Shown piece after piece: positions 1 through 7,949 of a stretch of DNA of 37,802 nt. The notes under the pieces are model-generated. The model saw only the letters and a list, made by a program, of their open reading frames with translations. It ran no database searches and was not told the origin of the DNA. A program made the position numbers and the translations under genes. This stretch comes from Chloroflexota bacterium. GTDB taxonomy: Bacteria; Chloroflexota; Anaerolineae; Aggregatilineales; Phototrophicaceae. How positions within the stretch are numbered: position 1 is the first letter of the stretch; each line of letters begins with the position of its first letter. The stretch lies in the NCBI GenBank assembly GCA_011523545.1, contig WTGN01000073.1:1-37802 (forward strand). Reading direction: 5' to 3'.

Positions 1-48
1 GCATTTAGCTCCCCCTCCCCAGCCAGCTAGGGAGGGGGAGCTAAATGC
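1..48. repeat. Perfect 19-bp inverted repeat of the CCCCTCCC family
   Basis: Bases 1-19 and 30-48 are exact reverse complements around a 10-nt loop. The arms are C/T-rich and G/A-rich. The same kind of element (CCCTCCC, short loop, GGGAGGG) recurs around 3217, 35551 and, cut off, at the window end, so this is a dispersed palindromic repeat that could also act as a terminator for whatever lies upstream. An ATG at 45 lies in the right arm, one reason not to use it as a gene start. Confidence 0.7.
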
Positions 49-113
49 CGCGAGATGCAGGGTATTTTGCGTGGGCGGCGGGACTGGCGCGCGCGTGTCT
101 TAACAGGACAGAA

Positions 114-1205
114 ATGCCAACGATAGCGATGGTCGGCGACATATTCTTGCAGGAGGCGCTGCCCCCGTCAGCCGAACTGTCGGCTGTTCGCGCGCTGCTG
201 CGCTCCGCCGATATCGCTTTTGGCAATCTGGAAGCGCCCGTCTCCGATGGCGGCACGCCGATAGACAAGTGGATCAACATGCGCATGCCGCCCGCTCTGC
301 TCACTGACGTGGCCGATATGGGGTTCGACATCCTGACGCTGGCGAACAATCATCTATGGGATTTCGGCGAGGTCGCCTTCTTCGATACCTTCCGGCATTT
401 GCGGGCGCATGCCCTGCCCTACGTCGGCGCGGGCGCAAATCTAGACGAGGCCTGGCGCGCGGAGATCCTGCCCGTCGAGGGCTACAAAGTCGCCTTCCTC
501 GGTGGGACGTCGACGCTGGGGCCGGGTTCGGCCGCGGCCGACGGGCGCCCCGGCGTCGCGCCGATCCGCGTCGCCGAGTCTTACCATCTTGATCCGCTGG
601 CTAGCCTGGAGCAGCCGGGCAGCGCGCCTTATGTCTTCACGCGCGCCTGGCGGGAAGATCTGGAGCGGGCGATCGCCGCGATTGATGCGGTAAAATCGGA
701 GGCGGACTTTGTCGTGCTGGCGCTGCATTGGGGCGTGCCGCCCTTCTGGCGTTCGCGCTTTCAGGATGGCCTGGCCGATTACCAGATCGAAGTCGGTCAC
801 GCCTTGATTGACGCCGGCGTCGATGTCATCGTCGGGCATCACCCGCATTCCTTGCAGGCGGTGGAGCTTTATCGAGGCAAGCCGATCTTCTACAGCCTGG
901 GCAATTTCATCTTTCATCACAGCCAGGGCCCGGTGCGCGAGACGCCGGTGAGCCGCAGCGCGCCCTACTCGGTGAATGTGGACCGGCGGAACCGCAACTG
1001 GGCGGAGACGGTTATCGCGCTAGCGGAGATCGGCGCTGAGGGCAAGCTGGCTTATGCCCTTCAGCCGGCGCTGCTGGACGATGCGGGCAATCCGCAATTG
1101 CTCACCGGCGCCGAGGCGCGCGCTGTCATCGAACGGCTGGATGCGATGTCGCCGCGAGTTGATATTGGCTTCCGTGACGGCCAGGGGCATTTGCATTTGT
1201 CCTAG
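114..1205 (+). CDS. CapA family metallophosphatase-like protein
   Basis: The product (363 aa from ATG 114) belongs to the CapA/PgsA-type family of the calcineurin-like phosphoesterase fold, named for poly-gamma-glutamate capsule synthesis. Visible family motifs are GD at residues 8-9, FGNLEAP at 36-42, ANNHLWDFG at 77-85, LALHWG around 202-207 and GHHPH at 241-245, then YSLGNFIF near 260. These supply the Asp, Asn and His ligands of a metal site. Start 114 is chosen because an AGG lies 7 nt upstream and the core begins immediately; ATG 45 sits in an inverted repeat. There is no signal peptide and no capsule gene nearby, so the true substrate is unknown. It stands alone, ahead of a peptide importer operon. 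Confidence 0.85.
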   Translation: MPTIAMVGDIFLQEALPPSAELSAVRALLRSADIAFGNLEAPVSDGGTPIDKWINMRMPPALLTDVADMGFDILTLANNHLWDFGEVAFFDTFRHLRAHALPYVGAGANLDEAWRAEILPVEGYKVAFLGGTSTLGPGSAAADGRPGVAPIRVAESYHLDPLASLEQPGSAPYVFTRAWREDLERAIAAIDAVKSEADFVVLALHWGVPPFWRSRFQDGLADYQIEVGHALIDAGVDVIVGHHPHSLQAVELYRGKPIFYSLGNFIFHHSQGPVRETPVSRSAPYSVNVDRRNRNWAETVIALAEIGAEGKLAYALQPALLDDAGNPQLLTGAEARAVIERLDAMSPRVDIGFRDGQGHLHLS

Positions 1206-1273
1206 CGACAGGGGCAACCTTGTCACGCGATTCAAAATCTGCCATAGTGGAGCGGAGGAGGTGATATTGAATC

Positions 1274-1287
1274 ATTGCAATTGCAAT
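1274..1287. promoter_or_regulatory. 14-bp perfect palindrome, possible operator
   Basis: ATTGCAATTGCAAT reads the same on both strands and lies 56 bp before the start of the peptide importer operon, in an AT-rich stretch within otherwise GC-rich DNA. The position fits an operator for a dimeric regulator. No regulator gene is adjacent and no clear -35/-10 pair could be fixed around it, so this is only a candidate. Confidence 0.3.
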
Positions 1288-1342
1288 CTCAATTCTCTCT
1301 ATATCAATAACCGCTTGTTCAATTGAAGGAGAAAAGCACATC

Positions 1343-3061
1343 ATGAACAAGAAACTTGTAAGCGTAGCCATCCTGGCTATGATGCTGTTGGCGCTGGCGC
1401 TGCCGGCATCGTCACAGATGATGGGCGAGATGGTGCCGCCGATCATTGTCCATTCCGTGACGCAAGCTGAGCGCCCGATCGAATACGAGACCACGCGCCT
1501 GGTCGTTGAGAACATGCGCGAACTGGGGCTGGAAGTTGAGCACCGCGCCATCCCCTGGGCGCAGCTGATCGATGAAATCTGGTATAGCCGCACGGAAGAA
1601 AGCGCCGTCGCCGATCGTCCCTTCCAAATGACGCACTGGCGCATGGTCGGCCGCCCCGAGCGTTCCGACCCGGACGAATTCACCTACAACCTCTTCCATT
1701 CAAGCGTACGCGATGGCGGTTACAACTTCATCGGCTACAACAACCCCGATTATGACGCCCTGGCTGAAGCGCAGCGCGTCGAAGTGGCGGATAAGGAAGC
1801 GCGCCTGGATATCATCTGTGAAGCGCAGCAAGTCATCCGCAATGACATGGTGAACGCCTACTTCATTCACCCGCTGACGCCGCAGGTGGTCAATACGGCT
1901 GTCTTCAATCCGGATAGCATTACGACGCAGGCCGGCATCGGCGTGCATAACTTCTGGACCTGGATCGGCATCGAGCCGACCACTGACGACAAGACCCTGA
2001 TCACCTCGACGACTTCCTTCCTGAATTCCTTCAACCCGCTGGAGATCGCCGGCGACGCGCCCAGCCGCGTCACCGAGATGACCTGGGACCGCCTGATGCG
2101 CATCAACCCGATTGGCGTGGCCGAGCCCTGGGCCGCCGAGAGCGTCGTCTGGGAAGACCAGCTCAATGTGGTCGTCACCTTGCGCGCGGGCATGAAGTGG
2201 CACGATGGCGAAGATGTGCAGTCGGATGACGCCGCCTATTCCTTTGAAGCGGCGCTGGCCGGCACCACCCAGACGGACGAAGACGGCAAGGAAGAATTCC
2301 GCCCTGAAGCGCCCGATTACCACCCCTTTGCCCGCAATGTCGCCAATATCGAGATCATCGACGACCTGTCGCTGCGTTTCACCCTGCATACGCCGTCGGC
2401 GGCCTTCGAGACTAGCTCGCTGGCCAAGCTGAATTTGATTCCCAAGCACATCTGGGAACCGATCATCAATGACTTGCTCGCGCGCGATGACGCTGATGCC
2501 GATTCGATCCAGGAAGAAACGCCGATCGGCTCCGGTCCCTTCAAGTATGTCGCCTTTGACGTGAATGAGTTCGTCTTCCTCGAGGCTTTCGATGATCACT
2601 GGGCGCGGCCGAATATCGATGCCTGGATCATGAATGTCTTGCCGAACCAGGAAGCGACCTTGGGCCAGATTCAATCCGGGGAGATGAACTTCCTCTGGGA
2701 ATGGCCAGGCGACCCGGGCGTGCTGCAAAGCATCGTGGATGACAACGAACACCTTGACCTGTTCTCGGCGATCAGCATTGGCATGAACTACTTCGCATTC
2801 AACGTGCGTTACGCCCCCTTCGACGATGTCACCTTCCGTCAGGCGGTCGCGCATACGATCCCGCAGCAGTTCATCATCGACAACATCTTCAACGGGCTGG
2901 CGGCGCCGGCGGACAGCTTCGTCTCGGCCGCGCTGGAATACTGGCGTCAATGCGACGACCTGCCGACCTATGACTTCAACATTGAAGGCGCGCGCGCCTT
3001 GCTGGAGGGCGCCGGCTACAGCTGGGATGACGACGGACGCCTGCATTACCCGGCGAACTAA
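1343..3061 (+). CDS. Family 5 (peptide/nickel-type) ABC substrate-binding protein, circularly permuted order
   Basis: This is a secreted solute receptor of the Dpp/Opp class (572 aa). Residues 1-24 form a Sec signal peptide. GAAGGAG at 1325-1331 supports ATG 1343. The segments are in an unusual order. Residues about 30-205 look like what is normally the C-terminal part of the fold (GLEVEH, SDPDEF, GYNFIGYNNPDYDAL, AQQVIRND). Residues about 215-450 look like the usual N-terminal part (SFNPLE, TLRAGMKWHDGEDV, GSGPFKYVAF). Residues 490-572 look like the usual middle (FRQAVAHTIP, ARALLEGAGYSWDDDG). The last residues would join naturally to residue about 30, as expected for a circular permutation. 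Two permeases and a fused ATPase follow, so it is probably functional. Peptides are the likely ligand but are not proven. Confidence 0.85.
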   Translation: MNKKLVSVAILAMMLLALALPASSQMMGEMVPPIIVHSVTQAERPIEYETTRLVVENMRELGLEVEHRAIPWAQLIDEIWYSRTEESAVADRPFQMTHWRMVGRPERSDPDEFTYNLFHSSVRDGGYNFIGYNNPDYDALAEAQRVEVADKEARLDIICEAQQVIRNDMVNAYFIHPLTPQVVNTAVFNPDSITTQAGIGVHNFWTWIGIEPTTDDKTLITSTTSFLNSFNPLEIAGDAPSRVTEMTWDRLMRINPIGVAEPWAAESVVWEDQLNVVVTLRAGMKWHDGEDVQSDDAAYSFEAALAGTTQTDEDGKEEFRPEAPDYHPFARNVANIEIIDDLSLRFTLHTPSAAFETSSLAKLNLIPKHIWEPIINDLLARDDADADSIQEETPIGSGPFKYVAFDVNEFVFLEAFDDHWARPNIDAWIMNVLPNQEATLGQIQSGEMNFLWEWPGDPGVLQSIVDDNEHLDLFSAISIGMNYFAFNVRYAPFDDVTFRQAVAHTIPQQFIIDNIFNGLAAPADSFVSAALEYWRQCDDLPTYDFNIEGARALLEGAGYSWDDDGRLHYPAN

Positions 3062-3082
3062 GCGATTATCATCGCAGACAAT

Positions 3083-3201
3083 GTAGGGGCGATATATCAT
3101 AGCGCCCGCAAATGCTGATACTGCGGCGGGCGACCGGATCGGTCGCCCCTACAAACATCGCAAATATTGAAATCTGTAGGGGCGACCCGGTGGGTCGCCC
3201 G
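3083..3201. repeat. Three REP-like palindromes between binding protein and permease genes
   Basis: Three copies of the GTAGGGGCGACC...GGTCGCCCG element lie at 3083-3108 (degenerate centre), 3127-3152 (inverted orientation) and 3176-3201. The ends are conserved and the centre varies while staying self-complementary. The cluster lies inside the transporter operon, where such hairpins commonly stabilise or attenuate upstream mRNA. Confidence 0.75.
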
Positions 3202-3216
3202 AAAACACGATCAAGA

Positions 3217-3251
3217 CTCCTCTTCCCTAGCTCGCTGGGGAAGGGGCCGGG
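3217..3251. repeat. CTTCCCTAGC...GGGAAGGGG palindromic repeat
   Basis: CTTCCCTAGCTCGCTGGGGAAG is an imperfect hairpin of the same family as the element at 1-48. It lies about 40 bp before the first permease start and may affect its translation. Confidence 0.5.
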
Positions 3252-3291
3252 TCACGTAGACATAGACCTTCGGGGATGGGGTAGAAAAAGC

Positions 3292-4302
3292 ATGAACCGC
3301 GGCGTCGCCTATTACATCCTGGGGCGTTTCTTGCAGAGCGTGATGGTGCTCTGGATCATCGTCACACTGCTCTTTCTGCTTTTCCGGCTGGCGCCGAGCA
3401 ATCCGCTGGCCAGCTATATCGACACCACCTTCACCAAACAGCAGGAAGCGGCGCTGCTTGCCCGTTTCGGGCTCGATAAGCCGCTGGGCGAACAATACAT
3501 CATCTACCTCGTCAATCTGCTCAAGCTCGACCTGGGCGATACCTTCAGTTATTCGGGCAAGACAGTGCTGGATATCCTGGGCGCTGACCTGCCCAATACC
3601 ATTTATTTGACGCTGACTTCGCTTCTGCTGGCCTACGCTGTGGGCGTGCTGGGGGGCGTCGTGATGGCGGCCCTGCGCGGCAGCTGGATCGAGCGCGTCG
3701 GCACCACCTTCACCTTGATGACGCGGGCGGCGCCCCAATTCTGGGTCGGCATGCTGCTGCTGACATTTTTCGCCTTTCAATGGAAATTGCTGCCGTCGTC
3801 CGGCATTGGCCCGCCGATGGTGCGCTATCGTTGGGAGACCGAGTGGGACAAGTTGATGTCCCCCGTGTTCTGGCGGCACATGATCCTGCCCACTTTCACG
3901 CTGGCGCTGTATTTGCACGGGCTGCCGCTGCTGTTGATGCGCTCGAACATGCTCGAAGTGCTGGACCAGGATTATGTGACAATGAGCCGGCTGGCCGGCT
4001 ACAGCGAGTGGCGCGTGATGATTCAGACAGCGGCGCGCAACGCCATGCTGCCCGTGCTGACAGCGCTGACGCTGGGCATCGGCTACAGCATCGGCGGCAA
4101 CGTGGTGATCGAGCATGTCTTTTCCTGGCCCGGTTTAGGGCGGACGCTGGTGCGGGCGGTCCAGCAGGCCGATTATCCGCTGGCGCAAGGAGCATTTTTC
4201 CTGATCGCCCTCATCATCGTCTTCATGAACTTTATCGCTGATATTCTTTACAGCTTGTTGGACCCGCGCGTCGGCGCATCAGCCCAGGCGCAGGTCTCTT
4301 GA
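3292..4302 (+). CDS. dppB: ABC transporter permease, DppB type
   Basis: This is an inner-membrane channel subunit of the peptide importer (336 aa). It shows an N-terminal helix (residues about 10-32, VMVLWIIVTLLFLLFRLAP), the periplasmic LARFGLDKPLGEQY segment typical of DppB/OppB, several further helices, and an EAA loop for the ATPase (DYVTMSRLAGYSEWRVM) near residues 225-245. The C-terminus has the family's FSWPGLGRTLVRAV and LLDPRV motifs. ATG 3292 begins at the conserved N-terminus. In-frame sequence upstream to 3112 is repeat DNA, so the longer reading is rejected. The ribosome site is weak. The next gene starts 15 nt after the stop, so the two are co-transcribed. Confidence 0.9.
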   Translation: MNRGVAYYILGRFLQSVMVLWIIVTLLFLLFRLAPSNPLASYIDTTFTKQQEAALLARFGLDKPLGEQYIIYLVNLLKLDLGDTFSYSGKTVLDILGADLPNTIYLTLTSLLLAYAVGVLGGVVMAALRGSWIERVGTTFTLMTRAAPQFWVGMLLLTFFAFQWKLLPSSGIGPPMVRYRWETEWDKLMSPVFWRHMILPTFTLALYLHGLPLLLMRSNMLEVLDQDYVTMSRLAGYSEWRVMIQTAARNAMLPVLTALTLGIGYSIGGNVVIEHVFSWPGLGRTLVRAVQQADYPLAQGAFFLIALIIVFMNFIADILYSLLDPRVGASAQAQVS

Positions 4303-4317
4303 CGCGGAGGACGGACG

Positions 4318-5298
4318 ATGCAGCAAGAAGCAAGCGTTCGCAATAGCGCAGCGGGCGGCGCGACGGCGCAATTCCGCCAAGGCTCCGCCATCCGCCAGCT
4401 TTGGGAGACCAACCTTGAGGTTTTTCAGCGCGACAAGATGGCGCTCTTCGGTTTATTCGTCTTCGCCATCTTCGCCATCGTGGCGATATTCGCGCCGCTG
4501 ATCGCGCCCAACGACCCCCTGACGCCGCTCAAGAACAACGACGGCGATTGGATCAAGGACGCCTTGCCTTACTGGCTGGCCGAGCCGGGCGAGGATGAAG
4601 CCGAGGGCTACAGCAATACCTTTCTGCTGGGCACGACCAACATCGGGCGCGACATCTATTCCCAACTGATCCACGGCTCGCGTTCGGCGCTGCTGGTTGG
4701 CTTCTCGGCGGCGGCGGCGGTGGCTGTCATCGGCACGGTTGTCGGCTTGCTGGCGGGTTATTATGGCGGCTGGGTCGATGCCATCTTGATGCGCGCGGCC
4801 GATGTTGCCTTTGGCGTCCCCTTCATCCCCTTCATTATTGTGATATCCGCTTTTATGGACCCCAGCATCTGGAATGTGGTGGTGGCGATGGCGGTCCTGC
4901 TCTGGCGAGACACCGGCCGCGTCATCCGCTCTCAGGTGCTCGTGATCAAGGAGCAGGCCTTTGTGAGCGCGGCCCGCGTCTCCGGCGCCAGCGACCTGCG
5001 CATCATCTTCGTTTATATCGCGCCGAGCATCCTGCCCCTCTCCTTCCTGTACGGCTCCTTTGCCATCGCTTGGGCGATTCTCACCGAAGCGAGCGTCAGC
5101 TTCCTTGGCTTCAGCGATCCGGAGACGATCAGCTGGGGCTTCATGCTGCAAGACGCCTTCAACTCCCTGGCCCTCTCGCGCGAGGCCTTCTATTGGATTG
5201 TGCCGCCCGGCCTCTGCATCATGCTCACAGTGATGGCCGGTTTCTTCATCGGGCGCGGATACGAAGAAGTGCTGTTTCCGCGTCTGCGGCGGATGTGA
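4318..5298 (+). CDS. dppC: ABC transporter permease, DppC type
   Basis: This is the second channel subunit of the peptide importer (326 aa). It starts with a cytoplasmic tail and the DKMALFGLFVF helix usual for DppC/OppC. LGTTNIGRDIYSQLIHGSR near residues 100-118 is the family's hallmark. The EAA loop is EQAFVSAARVSGASDLRI around 212-229, and LTEASVSFLGF follows near 260. GGAGG at 4306-4310 lies 7 nt before ATG 4318. It lies between dppB and the fused ATPase gene, completing the heterodimeric channel. Confidence 0.92.
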   Translation: MQQEASVRNSAAGGATAQFRQGSAIRQLWETNLEVFQRDKMALFGLFVFAIFAIVAIFAPLIAPNDPLTPLKNNDGDWIKDALPYWLAEPGEDEAEGYSNTFLLGTTNIGRDIYSQLIHGSRSALLVGFSAAAAVAVIGTVVGLLAGYYGGWVDAILMRAADVAFGVPFIPFIIVISAFMDPSIWNVVVAMAVLLWRDTGRVIRSQVLVIKEQAFVSAARVSGASDLRIIFVYIAPSILPLSFLYGSFAIAWAILTEASVSFLGFSDPETISWGFMLQDAFNSLALSREAFYWIVPPGLCIMLTVMAGFFIGRGYEEVLFPRLRRM

Positions 5299-5320
5299 AA
5301 CAGGGGCCGGGTTTTCGCTT

Positions 5321-7516
5321 ATGACCATCCTCTCCATTCGCGATCTAAAGGTCGAGTACGCCACACAGGACGGCGCCGTCGAGGCGGTGGATGGCGTGTC
5401 ACTCGATGTCGCCGAAGGGCAGCACCTCGGCTTGATTGGCGAGTCCGGCTGCGGCAAGACGACCCTGCTCAAAGCGATCGTGCAGGTCCTGCCGCGCAAC
5501 GGACGCGTCACTGGCGGCAAGATCATGTTCAAGGGCATGGACCTCATGCAGCTGCCGGCGGCGGAGATGCGCCAACTGCGCTGGCGCGAGATCGCCACCA
5601 TCCCGCAAGCGTCGATGGACTCGCTCAATCCGGTGCAACGGGTGGGCGGCCAGCTCATAAAGCTACTGCGCGTTCGCGGCGGCTATGACAAACGTGCGGC
5701 GCGGCGCCGGGCGGTCGATCTATTCGATATGGTCGGCCTGGATACCGAACGGCTGATGCACTACCCGCATGAATTTTCCGGCGGCATGAAACAGCGCGCC
5801 GTCATCGCCATGGCGCTCGCCCTGGAGCCGAGCCTGCTGATCGCCGATGAGCCAGTCACCGCGCTTGATGTCATCGTGCAGCATCAGATTCTGGAAGTGC
5901 TGCGCGAGCTCGAGCAAGAATTAAACCTGACGGTCATGTTGATCACCCACGATATCTCGGTGGTGGCGCAAGTCTGTGATTCGGTGGCGGTGATGTATGC
6001 CGGGCGCATCGTCGAACAAGCCGCGGCCGAGCCATTTTTCGCCTCGCCGGCGCACCCCTACAGCCTGGGCCTGCAGCAAGCATTCCCCAACCTGGCGCGT
6101 CCGCGTGATGTGCTGGTTTCAATTGAAGGCTACCCGCCCGATCTGCGCGAACCGCCGGCCGGTTGCCGCTTCGCCGAGCGCTGCCCCTTTGTGCAGGAGG
6201 CCTGCAAAGAGCATGACCCGCGCCTCGAAATCGTGGGGGATAATCGCTTGGCCGCCTGCCTGCGCTCAAACGAAATGGACGCCTTGCGCGCGAGAGCGGA
6301 AGATCCAACGCTTTGGCAGCATGTCGAAGTGGCGCAGTTAGTTGGCCAACCCCGCCCTGATTTCACAGATGACGGTAGGGGCGAGCCGACGGCTCGCCCG
6401 TCAGATGTTTCCCATCTGGCAATGGCCGGTCAATCACCGGCTGACCCCCACAAGAGCGAGACGACGCCGGCGGATGGGGTTGATGCCCCGCCCCTGCTCG
6501 AGATGCGCGATGTATCCAAGCGCTTCAAAATCGGCGGCGGATTGGCCGGGCTCCTGCGCGGCGACAAAGAGCAGACGGTTTACGCGGTCAACAACATTTC
6601 CTTCACGCTGCGGCGGGGCGAGAGCCTGGGCCTGGCCGGCGAATCCGGCTGTGGCAAGTCAACCACGGGCAAGCTGCTGGTGAAGCTGCTTGACGCCAGC
6701 GATGGCGAAATCACTTTTGCCGGCGCGGACTTATCCAGCGTTGACGACAAAGACCTGCTGGCCTTCCGCAGCCGCGTCCAGTTGATGTTCCAGAATCCAT
6801 TCGAAGCGCTCAACCCCCGCTTCACCCTGTACCGCTCCCTGACCGAGCCGCTGATCATCCATGGCTGGAAAGACGAGAACGAGCGCACTCGGCGGGTGGT
6901 GGAGACGCTGGATCGCGTGAACCTGCGCCCGGCGGAGGTCTTCCTCGACAAGTACCCGCATCAACTTTCCGGCGGGCAATTGCAGCGGGTGGTGCTGGCG
7001 CGCGCGCTGGTATTGCATCCCGACTTCCTGGTGGCCGATGAACCGGTGTCCATGCTTGATGTCTCGGTGCGGGCCGGCATCCTCAATACGACGCGCCGCC
7101 TGGCGAGAGAACTGGGGCTGGCCACCGTCTACATCTCGCACGATTTGTCGCTGCTGCAATACACCTGCGACCGCATCGCCATTATGTACCTCGGCGAGAT
7201 TGTCGAAATCGGGCCCAGCAACGAGGTCATCAACAACCCGCAGCACCCCTATACGCAAGCGCTCATTGCGGCCGTGCCCGTGCCCGACCCCACGGTGGAG
7301 AACCCGCCGCTGCGCATCCGCGAGGGCGTGCCCCGTCCTACCGAGCAGTTCATCGGCTGTCCATTCGCGCAGCGCTGCCCCGAAGTCATGGAAGCCTGCC
7401 TCAGCGTCCGCCCGCCCGTCATCGCCGACGAGCGCGCGCATCAAGCGCAATGCCACCTCTACGGCGAACATCGCGATTCGCCCAAGCTAGAGCGCGACGC
7501 GGCCGCGCCTCGTTGA
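5321..7516 (+). CDS. Fused DppD-DppF peptide transporter ATPase
   Basis: Two complete ABC ATPases are joined in one 731-aa cytoplasmic chain. The first half has Walker A GESGCGKTT (40-48), signature FSGGMKQR (152-159), Walker B LLIADEP (172-178) and the switch His in LITHD (207-211). The second half has Walker A GESGCGKST (440-448), signature LSGGQLQR (549-556), Walker B FLVADEP (569-575) and ISHD (605-608). Each half ends with the Cys-containing oligopeptide-type tail (CRFAERCPFVQEAC at 282-295; CPFAQRCPEVMEAC at 680-693). The linker (about 335-390) includes a REP-like palindrome translated in frame. Usually DppD and DppF are separate proteins. It follows dppC by 22 nt. Both nucleotide sites look intact. 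Confidence 0.92.
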   Translation: MTILSIRDLKVEYATQDGAVEAVDGVSLDVAEGQHLGLIGESGCGKTTLLKAIVQVLPRNGRVTGGKIMFKGMDLMQLPAAEMRQLRWREIATIPQASMDSLNPVQRVGGQLIKLLRVRGGYDKRAARRRAVDLFDMVGLDTERLMHYPHEFSGGMKQRAVIAMALALEPSLLIADEPVTALDVIVQHQILEVLRELEQELNLTVMLITHDISVVAQVCDSVAVMYAGRIVEQAAAEPFFASPAHPYSLGLQQAFPNLARPRDVLVSIEGYPPDLREPPAGCRFAERCPFVQEACKEHDPRLEIVGDNRLAACLRSNEMDALRARAEDPTLWQHVEVAQLVGQPRPDFTDDGRGEPTARPSDVSHLAMAGQSPADPHKSETTPADGVDAPPLLEMRDVSKRFKIGGGLAGLLRGDKEQTVYAVNNISFTLRRGESLGLAGESGCGKSTTGKLLVKLLDASDGEITFAGADLSSVDDKDLLAFRSRVQLMFQNPFEALNPRFTLYRSLTEPLIIHGWKDENERTRRVVETLDRVNLRPAEVFLDKYPHQLSGGQLQRVVLARALVLHPDFLVADEPVSMLDVSVRAGILNTTRRLARELGLATVYISHDLSLLQYTCDRIAIMYLGEIVEIGPSNEVINNPQHPYTQALIAAVPVPDPTVENPPLRIREGVPRPTEQFIGCPFAQRCPEVMEACLSVRPPVIADERAHQAQCHLYGEHRDSPKLERDAAAPR
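6379..6399. repeat. REP-like palindrome inside a coding region
   Basis: GGGCGAGCC and GGCTCGCCC are separated by GAC and preceded by GTAG, matching the intergenic REP-like elements. The copy is read in frame as part of GRGEPTARP in the linker between the two ATPase halves. Confidence 0.75.
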
Positions 7517-7522
7517 CAGGAC

Positions 7523-7825
7523 ATGGTGCAGACCGTCCTACTTGTCATCTTGATTTACGCGACAGTCGTCATAGGCGTTTATCGCCGGCTGATCCCTGGC
7601 CTGGGGCCCGCGTTCGCTCGCCTGCCGACCCGGCTTTGGTACGATGGCCTTTTCGACAGCGAAACCTGGGAGATACCTATCCCGGCAGAGTTGGCGCCAG
7701 GCGCTTATGCGGTGTATACCGGGCTGTACCGCTCAAGTGACCAAGAGCGCCTGCCAGCGACCAACGCTGACGGCGGGACCTTCGTCGACGCGCGCATTCC
7801 GCTCGGCGCGCTAAGCCTGGAGTGA
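7523..7825 (+). CDS. Small ORF, partial duplicate of the next protein's C-terminal domain
   Basis: The 100-aa product joins a hydrophobic N-terminal stretch (residues 3-20, a possible membrane anchor) to about 67 residues that closely match the end of the 7950-9635 protein: LPTRLWY.GL.DSETW, then APGAY.VYTGLYRSSDQ.RL and DAR.PLG. The DNA at about 7620-7800 also matches about 9427-9610 over long stretches. It starts 6 nt after the ATPase stop, with AGGAC just upstream of ATG 7523. Only the tail of the domain is present, so it may be a duplication remnant rather than a working gene. Confidence 0.5.
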   Translation: MVQTVLLVILIYATVVIGVYRRLIPGLGPAFARLPTRLWYDGLFDSETWEIPIPAELAPGAYAVYTGLYRSSDQERLPATNADGGTFVDARIPLGALSLE

Positions 7826-7949
7826 CAGCAGCCAGAAATTGCCGCGGCCTGCGGCATGGCCTTATGTCCCCTGCCGCTGTATCGTTATAATCATCTCGAC
7901 CGATTACTAGGTGAATCTCCGTGGGCCTGAGCATCGGAGACAGGATCTG

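Noticed and set aside
1700..3100. 466-codon minus-strand frame opposite the peptide-binding protein
   Set aside because: It is a shadow of the strongly supported plus-strand gene and has no family motifs.
3083..3201. CRISPR array
   Set aside because: The three repeats are palindromic, in mixed orientation, unevenly spaced and scattered elsewhere in the genome window; no cas gene is present.
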